Assembly (NCBI GenBank): GCA_014841835.1
Contig: JACYUQ010000001.1
Location: 992,001-1,056,000 of the forward strand
DNA: 64,000 nt
Direction: 5' to 3'
DNA from: Oxalobacteraceae sp. CFBP 13730
GTDB lineage: Bacteria; Pseudomonadota; Gammaproteobacteria; Burkholderiales; Burkholderiaceae_D
The position numbers and the translations under genes were made by a program. Positions 26,502-34,520 of the stretch are shown here, piece by piece (positions within the stretch are counted from its first letter, which is position 1; every line of letters begins with the position of its first letter). Below the pieces are notes generated by a model. It did no database searches and had not been told where the DNA came from. It saw nothing but the letters and a program-made list of their open reading frames with translations.

Positions 26502-27395
26502 TCAAGCAGGGAAATAACGCGTGCTGTCGACATCCTCCATCAGCGTGCCCTGGCGTGGATGCCAATCGAGCACCTCGCGCGTCCAGCTGCACGATGCGGG
26601 CACGTCCATGCCGGCGAAATGCGCCAGCGCACCAAAGTGCTGCGCTGCTGCCGCGCGCGCGACGCCCGTCACCGGCACGCCCAGGCGCCGACCGATCGCC
26701 GCTGTAATCTCGTGAAACGGCACGCCCTCCTCGGCCACGGCGTGATAGCGCGCACCCGGGGCGGCGCGCTCGAGCGCCAGGCGAAACACGCGCGCGGCAT
26801 CCAGACGATGCACCGACGACCAGCGGTTGGCGCCATCGTCGACAAATGCCGCCACCCTTTTTGTGCGGGCGAAACCGATCATCATCGGCACCAGGCCGTG
26901 ATCACCCTCACCGTGCACGGATGGCGGCAGGCGCACGACCGAGGCATTCACACCGCGCGCGACCAGCGCGCTGGCAGCATGTTCCGATGCACGCGGATAC
27001 GCCGGGCTGAGCGGGAACGCCACATCCTCTTCGGTCGCCGGTCGGCCCTCCACATCAAGCACCATGCCAGAGGTGACGACCAGCGGACGATCCGAGCCTC
27101 TGAGCGCCGCGCCCAGCGCCTCGATCGCGCGCCGGTCCTGCTGGCAGTTGGCGGCGTACCGTGAAAAGTCGTGATCGAACGCGGTATGGATTACGCCATC
27201 GACCGCCGCGACTGCGTCGCGCAGTCCCTCGACATCGTCGAGCGTGCCGCGCCACGCCCGCACGCCAAGCGCGGACAGCGCCGCCGCGCCGCCTTCCGAC
27301 CGCGTCAGGCCGGTGACGGTATAGCCGGCGGCGAGTACATCCTGTACCACGGCAGTGCCGACGAATCCGGTCGCACCGGTAATGAATACATGCAT
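26502..27395 (-). CDS. NAD(P)-dependent SDR-type epimerase/reductase
   Basis: This 297-residue protein is an extended short-chain dehydrogenase with the N-terminal cofactor motif ITGATGFVGTAVVQ. Substrate is unknown. Relatives are annotated as NAD-dependent epimerase/dehydratases. It is divergent from an XRE-family regulator, a common partner arrangement for such reductases, and its 3' end lies 13 bp from convergent chrA. Confidence 0.85.
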   Translation of the reverse strand: MHVFITGATGFVGTAVVQDVLAAGYTVTGLTRSEGGAAALSALGVRAWRGTLDDVEGLRDAVAAVDGVIHTAFDHDFSRYAANCQQDRRAIEALGAALRGSDRPLVVTSGMVLDVEGRPATEEDVAFPLSPAYPRASEHAASALVARGVNASVVRLPPSVHGEGDHGLVPMMIGFARTKRVAAFVDDGANRWSSVHRLDAARVFRLALERAAPGARYHAVAEEGVPFHEITAAIGRRLGVPVTGVARAAAAQHFGALAHFAGMDVPASCSWTREVLDWHPRQGTLMEDVDSTRYFPA

Positions 27396-27459
27396 GACAT
27401 CCTCCTGTTGGGTAGATGTCCACTATCGACGGGCTGCGTATCCGGGTAAAGTAGTGACT

Positions 27460-27473
27460 TTATACGGGTATAA
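27460..27473. promoter_or_regulatory. Palindromic operator candidate between the SDR and XRE genes
   Basis: TTATAC-GG-GTATAA is a perfect 14-bp dyad 11 bp before the XRE gene. A partial second copy (GTATCCGGGTAAAG) lies about 20 bp upstream. Position suggests autoregulation and control of the divergent SDR gene. Confidence 0.45.
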
Positions 27474-27484
27474 GAGGTAACAGG

Positions 27485-28309
27485 ATGGATGGGGCAACGA
27501 GCCGCGACAATCCGCTGGGCAGCTACCTGAAAGACCGCCGCGCCCGCCTCGATCCGGCAGCGCTCGGGCTGGACAGCGTGCGCCGACGCACGCCAGGCCT
27601 GCGGCGCGAAGAAGTCGCGCAGCGCGCCAGCATCAGCACCACCTGGTACACCTGGCTGGAACAGGGCCGGGGCGGTGCCCCGTCGGCCGAGGTCGCCGGG
27701 CGCATCGCGCGGGCGCTGATGCTCACCGGCGCTGAGCGCGAACACCTGTTCCTGCTGGCCCTGGGCCGGCCACCGGCGCCGCACCATGCACCGCACGCGG
27801 CAATCTCGCCGCGCATCCAGCGCGTACTCGATGCATTGCCCGCGAGTCCGGCCTTCGTCAAGACCGCCAGTTGGGATGTGGTCGCCTGGAACCGCGCCGC
27901 TGCGGCGGTGTTCGGCTACGACAGCGCCACACCCGAGCAACGCAACATCCTGCGCCGCATCTTTTGTGACCCCGCCACGCGCGCCGCCCAGCGCGACTGG
28001 GACAGCGTGGCGCGGTTCGTCGTCGCAGCCTTCCGGGCCGACATGACGCGCGCTGGTGTCGACGTCCATTCGGACCCGCTGGTCCGTGAGCTGCGCCAGC
28101 GCAGCCCGGATTTCGACGCGCTGTGGCAAAGCCGGGATGTCGGCACCTACGGCGAAGGCACGAAGCAGTTGCGCCATCCAGTGGCCGGCTGGCTCGCACT
28201 GGAATATTCATCGTTTGCCGTCGATAGCCGCCCGGACCTGTCGATGGTCGTCTACAACCCGGCAACGCCGGAGGATGCGGCGCGGATCGTGGCGTTATCG
28301 ACTGGCTGA
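27485..28309 (+). CDS. XRE-family regulator with MmyB-like ligand domain
   Basis: This 274-residue protein has a helix-turn-helix in residues about 10-85 (RRRTPGLRREEVAQRASIST, then TWYTWLEQGRG). The C-terminal MmyB-like domain (about 105-270) includes SWDVVAWNRAAAAVFGY and GTYGEGTKQLRHPVAGWL. Such regulators control a divergent oxidoreductase gene, here the SDR. Its last 58 bp overlap the convergent TetR gene. Confidence 0.9.
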   Translation: MDGATSRDNPLGSYLKDRRARLDPAALGLDSVRRRTPGLRREEVAQRASISTTWYTWLEQGRGGAPSAEVAGRIARALMLTGAEREHLFLLALGRPPAPHHAPHAAISPRIQRVLDALPASPAFVKTASWDVVAWNRAAAAVFGYDSATPEQRNILRRIFCDPATRAAQRDWDSVARFVVAAFRADMTRAGVDVHSDPLVRELRQRSPDFDALWQSRDVGTYGEGTKQLRHPVAGWLALEYSSFAVDSRPDLSMVVYNPATPEDAARIVALSTG

Positions 28310-28917
28310 GGTTGCACGCATGCCAGGTCCCACAGGCGCAGGACCTGCGTGATCGCGGCATCCATCGCCGCAGCTGAAACGCCGTCGCGTGCCAGCGTCG
28401 TCAATCCAAGAAGAAAACTCTCGAACACCGTCGCCAGTGCGCGAGGCTCGGTATCCGGGCGCAGTTCACCTTGCGCAATGCCGCGCTCGACGCAGGCCAG
28501 CATGCCGGCGCCGGTACGGGCGCGCGACGCGTCCAGCGCAGCAGTCAGCGTAGCATCGGCATCGCAGCCGGTGCCCACGACGCCCAGCACCACCATGCAT
28601 CCGGTGGGATGGCCGCTTCCCGCCTGCATGGCGGCCGAGCGACGCAACGCCGTCTCGATGGCCAGACGCGGCGCCATTCCGGTATCCCACAGACAGTCGG
28701 TGACGGTGCCGTGCGTGCTCAGATAGCAGCGCACGGTTTCCTGGAACAGGGCTTCTTTCGAACCGAACGCCGCATAGAAACTCGGCGCGGAAATACCTAG
28801 TGCGCTCTTCAGCCGGCTGAGCGACGTCGCCTCGTAACCATGTTCCCAGAATAGATGCATGGCCGTGGTCAGCGCGGCATTGCGATCGAATTGTCGGGGT
28901 CGGCCCATCTGCGCCAT
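28252..28917 (-). CDS. TetR/AcrR family repressor
   Basis: This 221-residue regulator has the N-terminal TetR helix-turn-helix (AALTTAMHLFWEHGYEATSL, then SAPSFYAAFGSKEALF). AAGGAG precedes the chosen ATG. It is divergent from an MFS exporter, and a GTACC-N4-GGTAC dyad lies between them, the usual repressor/exporter arrangement. The C-terminal tail overlaps the convergent XRE gene by 58 bp. Confidence 0.92.
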   Translation of the reverse strand: MAQMGRPRQFDRNAALTTAMHLFWEHGYEATSLSRLKSALGISAPSFYAAFGSKEALFQETVRCYLSTHGTVTDCLWDTGMAPRLAIETALRRSAAMQAGSGHPTGCMVVLGVVGTGCDADATLTAALDASRARTGAGMLACVERGIAQGELRPDTEPRALATVFESFLLGLTTLARDGVSAAAMDAAITQVLRLWDLACVQPQPVDNATIRAASSGVAGL

Positions 28918-28964
28918 CGTGGTCTCCTTGTCGAATACTTCCATACTAGTCGGTACAAAAGTCA

Positions 28965-29009
28965 TTGACAAGCAGCGCTTGCATCGCCTACATTCGTACC
29001 AATCGGTAC
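28965..29009 (+). promoter_or_regulatory. MFS promoter with overlapping TetR operator candidate
   Basis: TTGACA at 28965-28970 and CTACAT or TACATT at 28988 give 17-18 bp spacing. The perfect dyad GTACC-AATC-GGTAC (28996-29009) overlaps the expected start site. A related half-site TCGGTACA also occurs at 28949, in front of the divergent TetR gene. Confidence 0.55.
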
Positions 29010-29065
29010 ATAAGTGCCGTGAGCGGTGCTTCGGCGGCGCTTCCCACCCTACAAAGGAGCGCACC

Positions 29066-30292
29066 ATGCAAGCCAAGACTGCCCATCCGCCAAACACTGT
29101 GGCCGAAGACGACCGACTTCCCATCGCCGCGTTGCTTGCCCTGGCAATGACCGGATTCATCTGTATTGCGACCGAAACGCTGCCAGCTGGCCTGTTGCCG
29201 AATATTTCGGATGAGCTCGGCGTGACGACGGCGATGGCAGGCCAGACCGTCACCGCCTACGCGCTTGGCTCGGTACTGGCCGCCATCCCGCTCACCATTG
29301 CCACGGGCGGCTGGCGGCGGCGCAACGTCCTGCTACTGACGATCACCGGCTTTCTCATCTTCAATTCGGTGACGGCCCTCTCATCCAGCTTCTGGCTGAC
29401 GATGACGGCGCGCTTTTTCGCTGGCGCCGCGGCAGGTCTAGCGTGGAGTCTGCTCGCTGGCTATGCGCGCAAGATGGTGGCCGTGCACCAGCAGGGCCGC
29501 GCGATGGCGATCGCGATGGTCGGTACGCCGATTGCGCTCGCGCTCGGTGTGCCGATGGGCACCTGGCTAGGGAATATGCTGGGCTGGCGCAGCGCGTTCG
29601 GCATCATGTCGGCGCTGTCGGTGCTACTCATCGGCTGGGTGCTTGCCGTGGTGCCCGATTACGCGGGACAGCCGGCGAGCGAACGCGTCGGCATGCGCAG
29701 CGTGCTGGCCACCCCTGGCGTCAAGCCCGTGCTGGCAACGGTCATTGCGTGGATGCTGGCGCACAATATTCTCTATACCTACATCGCGCCGTTCGTCGCG
29801 CACGCCGGCTTGCAGGGCCGGGTCGACCTGATCCTGCTGGTGTTCGGCCTGGCCGCATTGATCGGCATCTGGATTGCAGGCCGCACAGTTGATCGCCATC
29901 TGCGTACTGCAGTACTGGCCAGCCTGGCGACCTTCGCGCTTGTCGCCCTGTCGTTCATTGCCTGGTCCGATCATCCGCTGGCGATCTATGTCGGCACTGC
30001 AGTCTGGGGCGTGACCTTTGGTGGCGCCGCAACCCTGCTGCAAACCGCGCTGGCCGACAGTGCGGGCGCCGGCGCCGATGTCGCCCTCTCGATGAACGTC
30101 GTGGCCTGGAACAGTGCGATTGCCGGCGCCGGCGTACTGGGTGGCGTGATGCTGCAAACCTGGGGCGCGCACGCCTTCCCATGGGCCCTGCTCTGCCTGC
30201 TTGGCGTTGCACTGGGCATCGTCTGGTCAGCCCGGGCACATGGCTTCAGGAACGGGCCTCGGGCTGGCGGCGCGGTCGTCGTCGGCCATTGA
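29066..30292 (+). CDS. MFS multidrug/sugar efflux transporter
   Basis: This 408-residue transporter has about 12 membrane segments and resembles the AraJ/arabinose-efflux group of drug:proton antiporters (ATETLPAGLLPNISDELGVT, ARFFAGAAAGLAWSLLAGYA). AAAGGAG precedes the ATG. It is probably repressed by the divergent TetR protein. Substrate is unknown. Confidence 0.9.
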   Translation: MQAKTAHPPNTVAEDDRLPIAALLALAMTGFICIATETLPAGLLPNISDELGVTTAMAGQTVTAYALGSVLAAIPLTIATGGWRRRNVLLLTITGFLIFNSVTALSSSFWLTMTARFFAGAAAGLAWSLLAGYARKMVAVHQQGRAMAIAMVGTPIALALGVPMGTWLGNMLGWRSAFGIMSALSVLLIGWVLAVVPDYAGQPASERVGMRSVLATPGVKPVLATVIAWMLAHNILYTYIAPFVAHAGLQGRVDLILLVFGLAALIGIWIAGRTVDRHLRTAVLASLATFALVALSFIAWSDHPLAIYVGTAVWGVTFGGAATLLQTALADSAGAGADVALSMNVVAWNSAIAGAGVLGGVMLQTWGAHAFPWALLCLLGVALGIVWSARAHGFRNGPRAGGAVVVGH

Positions 30293-30315
30293 TGTGTCAG
30301 GCAGTACGGTGCCGA

Positions 30316-30981
30316 TCAGCCGAAGACGCCTTCGTCCGACCCGTCGCCGTCGAAGAACCCGCTCGGCTCGTCGCCATGGTTGCTGTCGGCCAGCGGATCG
30401 TCGGCCGCGCCCCGTTCGTCGATGGCGCCGATGCCCGCCTGGTCGGCCAGTGCGCCACCGCTGTTTGCGTCGCCCGTCCCGGCGTCGGCCAGCAGATGAT
30501 TGGTGCCACCTTCCGCGCCGGCTCCCCCATCATTGTGATCGAGCAGATTGCCGATGCCATGGAACAGGAAGCTGCCGGCGGCCACGCCAGCCGCCGTGGC
30601 CGCGATCGTACCCAGCATGCCGCCACCGGCGCCGCTCAGGAAGCCGCCGCTGCGCGTCGATGGCGCCATGCCTTGCGCTGCGCCCTGCACCGGCGCTGGT
30701 GTGGATGAATTGCTTTGCGCCGAATTGCCCCACGTATTCGCGTCGAGGAACCCGCCGCTCCCCTTCGTGGTCTGACGTTCCAGCTCGGCGATGCGCGCCT
30801 TGGCATTGCCCAGCGCCTGCTCCACCAGCAGCGCGCGCTGCACCAGCAGGTAGGCAGCATCCGGCTGCTCGGCCACGGCGCGCTGAATCAGCGCATCGGC
30901 TTGCGGATCTTTCGTCACGCCACGGGCCTGGACCAGCTGGCCCAGGAAGTCCTGCAAGGTTTTTTCGTCTGACGGGTTCAT
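30316..30981 (-). CDS. DUF2076 domain protein
   Basis: This 221-residue protein matches DUF2076 (periplasmic ligand-binding-sensor-like annotation). It has an N-terminal helical region (EKTLQDFLGQLVQARG), a coiled-coil-like stretch, a glycine-rich hydrophobic segment (GGGMLGTIAATAAGVAAGSF) and an acidic C-terminus (DGDGSDEGVFG). Function is not established. Confidence 0.8.
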   Translation of the reverse strand: MNPSDEKTLQDFLGQLVQARGVTKDPQADALIQRAVAEQPDAAYLLVQRALLVEQALGNAKARIAELERQTTKGSGGFLDANTWGNSAQSNSSTPAPVQGAAQGMAPSTRSGGFLSGAGGGMLGTIAATAAGVAAGSFLFHGIGNLLDHNDGGAGAEGGTNHLLADAGTGDANSGGALADQAGIGAIDERGAADDPLADSNHGDEPSGFFDGDGSDEGVFG

Positions 30982-31093
30982 GATGGTCTCCGGTTGGAAG
31001 GTACGATATGCTTACATTGTGGGCCCGTTGTCGAAATTTCAAGCATCTTTGGATTGTCTTCGCTGTTCTGACCAAACGAACCAGGAGCGTGCC

Positions 31094-31504
31094 ATGCCTT
31101 CCACTGTCGTCCCCTGCCTGCGTTACCACGACACCCCTGCCATGCTCGCCTGGCTGTGCACAAATTTCGGCTTCACGATACGGCGCTGCATCCCGGGCAG
31201 TCAGGGCGAAGTCGCGCATGCCGAGCTGACGCTGGGTGATGGCATGGTGATGATCGGCACCCATGCCGAAGACGACTATGGCCGCCTGCTGGCGACACCG
31301 GCACAGGCAGGCGGCCTGCTGACGCAAACGATCTGGCTCCATGTGGACGATGCCGACGCCGTGCATGCCAGTGTTATTCACAGCGGCGCACTGATCACCC
31401 AGCCGATCGGCGACGCGCCGCAAGGCGGGCGCGCATTCGCCTGCCGCGATCCGGAAGGCCATCTGTGGCAGGTCGGCACCTACGATCCGTGGGGCGCTGC
31501 CTGA
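31094..31504 (+). CDS. VOC (glyoxalase/bleomycin resistance) family protein
   Basis: This 136-residue single-domain protein has the VOC pattern: LRYHDTPAMLAWLCTNFGF, then TIWLHVDDADAVH, and ACRDPEGHLWQVGTYDPW at the end. Family members bind metals and act on varied substrates. CAGGAGCG precedes the ATG. Confidence 0.87.
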   Translation: MPSTVVPCLRYHDTPAMLAWLCTNFGFTIRRCIPGSQGEVAHAELTLGDGMVMIGTHAEDDYGRLLATPAQAGGLLTQTIWLHVDDADAVHASVIHSGALITQPIGDAPQGGRAFACRDPEGHLWQVGTYDPWGAA

Positions 31505-31593
31505 CTGGCTCGGGGCCGCGCTTGTTTGCTATGCTAGCGCCCTTGCGCCGCCTTCATGATCGGGCGGCCCGTCATATTTAGGGAAAGCACATT

Positions 31594-32130
31594 ATGGTTT
31601 CGCTGCAAGAGCAGTTACTCAAGGCCGGCCTGGTCGACAAGAAAAAGGTCAAACAGGTCACCCAGGCAAAAAGCAAACAGCACAAGCACGAGCTGCGCAC
31701 GGGCGTGGAGTCGGTCAACGAGGCGCGCGAAGCGGCGCTCGAACTGCAGCGCAAGAACGCCGAGCGTGCACGCGAGCTGAACACGCAGCGTGATGCCGCC
31801 GCTGCGCAAAAAGCCATCCTGGCGCAGATCGCGCAGATGGTGCAGAAAAACAAGCAGCCGAAGGGCAAGGGCGACGTGCCCTACAACTTCACGTTCGGTA
31901 CCAAGATCGAGCGCATCCACGTGACGTCGCAGATCGTCGAGCACTTGGTCGCAGGCCGCCTGGTGATCGTGCACATGAACGGCAGCTTCGAGCTGGTGCC
32001 GCGCATCATCGGCGAAAAAATCGCCCAGCGCGATGCGTCGATCGTCGTGCAGATCAAGAAGAAAGTACAGGAAGTGGAAGAGGACGATCCGTACGCGGAC
32101 TTCAAGATTCCGGACGATCTGATGTGGTGA
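31594..32130 (+). CDS. DUF2058 family protein (YaiL-like)
   Basis: This 178-residue basic, helical protein has the DUF2058 opening LQEQLLKAGLVDKKKVKQV, a long charged coiled coil, and a C-terminal folded part (YNFTFGTKIERIHV). YaiL has been associated with nucleoprotein or polysome fractions, but function is unclear. A strong hairpin follows its stop. Confidence 0.88.
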   Translation: MVSLQEQLLKAGLVDKKKVKQVTQAKSKQHKHELRTGVESVNEAREAALELQRKNAERARELNTQRDAAAAQKAILAQIAQMVQKNKQPKGKGDVPYNFTFGTKIERIHVTSQIVEHLVAGRLVIVHMNGSFELVPRIIGEKIAQRDASIVVQIKKKVQEVEEDDPYADFKIPDDLMW

Positions 32131-32150
32131 TGCGGGGTTAAAACGGAGTT

Positions 32151-32174
32151 GGAACGGCGTTGCGACGCCGTTCC
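32151..32174. terminator. Hairpin between convergent genes
   Basis: A perfect 10-bp stem GGAACGGCGT/ACGCCGTTCC with a TGCG tetraloop lies 20 bp after the DUF2058 stop and 9 bp after the convergent gene's stop. It lacks a strong T-tract on either strand. Confidence 0.55.
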
Positions 32175-32183
32175 GGCACTAAA

Positions 32184-32507
32184 TTACTTCTTGGTCTTGT
32201 CTTCAACGTCCTGGGTCGCCGTCCCGGTCCGGGTGGCGCTTGAGGTACGCTCGGTCTGCTTCTTCGGCTGACCCATGCCTGCCGCCGTGGTTTCCTGCTT
32301 GCTGCTGCCCTGGAAATCGGTCGACACCGAGTTCGCGCTGTCTTCCGGCTCAGCTGCAGGGTTGGCGCGCTTGTCCGCAGTGCCCATCACCGGCGCTTTT
32401 TGCTGGGCAGCCCCTGCTTTGGCTGGCTGCGGTGTGGTCGGGGTGGTCTGGGCTGCGGCACTTGCCGCGATGACGACGCCACTAAGCAAGACGATCAATT
32501 TTTTCAT
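32184..32507 (-). CDS. Small secreted Thr/Gln/Lys-rich protein
   Basis: This 107-residue protein has a signal peptide (MKKLIVLLSGVVIAASAAAQ) and a low-complexity mature part rich in Ala, Thr, Gln and Lys with no predicted fold. GGAG lies upstream of the ATG at 32507. No family is recognised. Confidence 0.65.
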   Translation of the reverse strand: MKKLIVLLSGVVIAASAAAQTTPTTPQPAKAGAAQQKAPVMGTADKRANPAAEPEDSANSVSTDFQGSSKQETTAAGMGQPKKQTERTSSATRTGTATQDVEDKTKK

Positions 32508-32587
32508 AATAAGCTCCAAGTCGATGTGTATATATCATCACTTTGTGATCAACTTGGCGATTACAAGAGCTGATTGACCGAAGCTCC

Positions 32588-32623
32588 GTTCATGGCACGC
32601 AGACGTTTCTGCGTGCCATGAAC
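32588..32623 (-). terminator. Long perfect hairpin after cdd, end of the deo operon
   Basis: A 16-bp perfect stem GTTCATGGCACGCAGA/TCTGCGTGCCATGAAC with loop CGTT sits 8 bp downstream of the cdd stop. There is no clear U-tract in either direction, so it may act as a transcript-stabilising end or as a weak terminator. Confidence 0.6.
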
Positions 32624-32631
32624 ACTTTCCT

Positions 32632-33036
32632 TCAGGACTGCAGGTCCTGTCCCCCAAATGCATTCGGCAACTGCGCCGCTGCCGTGGTCTCGAAGATGGC
32701 ACCGGTCAGGTTGGTCAGGATCACCGGCAATTCGTTACCACCCAATTCCAGAATCACTTGCCGGCAGGCGCCGCACGGCGCGATCGGGCCTTCGGTCTGG
32801 CCGATCACGGCCAGCGCTGCGAAGTCGCCTGGCTTGTAGCCATTGGCAATGGCGCTGAAGAACGCCGTGCGCTCGGCACAATTGCACAGGCCGTAGGCGG
32901 CATTTTCCACATTGCAGCCGCGGAAGATGCGGCCATCCTTGCATTCGAGCGCCGCGCCCACCTGGAACTTGGAATACGGCGCGTAGGCCAGCTCGCGCGC
33001 GGCGCGCGCTTCATCGATCAGTTTTGTGTAGGTCAT
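32632..33036 (-). CDS. cdd: Cytidine deaminase
   Basis: This 134-residue cytosolic enzyme converts (deoxy)cytidine to (deoxy)uridine. The zinc site is CNCAERTA plus PCGACRQ, the three-cysteine tetrameric type. It is the last gene of the deo operon, 10 bp after deoA. The uridine and deoxyuridine made can feed phosphorolysis by the same operon. Confidence 0.95.
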   Translation of the reverse strand: MTYTKLIDEARAARELAYAPYSKFQVGAALECKDGRIFRGCNVENAAYGLCNCAERTAFFSAIANGYKPGDFAALAVIGQTEGPIAPCGACRQVILELGGNELPVILTNLTGAIFETTAAAQLPNAFGGQDLQS

Positions 33037-33046
33037 GGTGTTTCTT

Positions 33047-34369
<1,323 letters not shown>

Positions 34370-34400
34370 GGGGGACGTCTCTATGAATTATTGACCTGAA

Positions 34401-34487
34401 AACCGTCATTCCCGCGGAGGCGGGAATCCAAGTGTGCGTCATCGCGAACTTACCTGGATTCCCGCCTGCGCGGGAATGACGTTGTTT
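34401..34487. repeat. Palindromic repeat pair, same family as the 14-kb array
   Basis: Left arm CGTCATTCCCGCGGAGGCGG and right arm GGATTCCCGCCTGCGCGGGA are inverted copies flanking about 30 bp. They match the arms of the tandem array at 14.1 kb with A/T changes. This copy sits within the deo operon between ALDH and deoA. Confidence 0.8.
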
Positions 34488-34520
34488 TAATGTGGCGTGT
34501 ATTTTCCGTACTTGGCTTCT

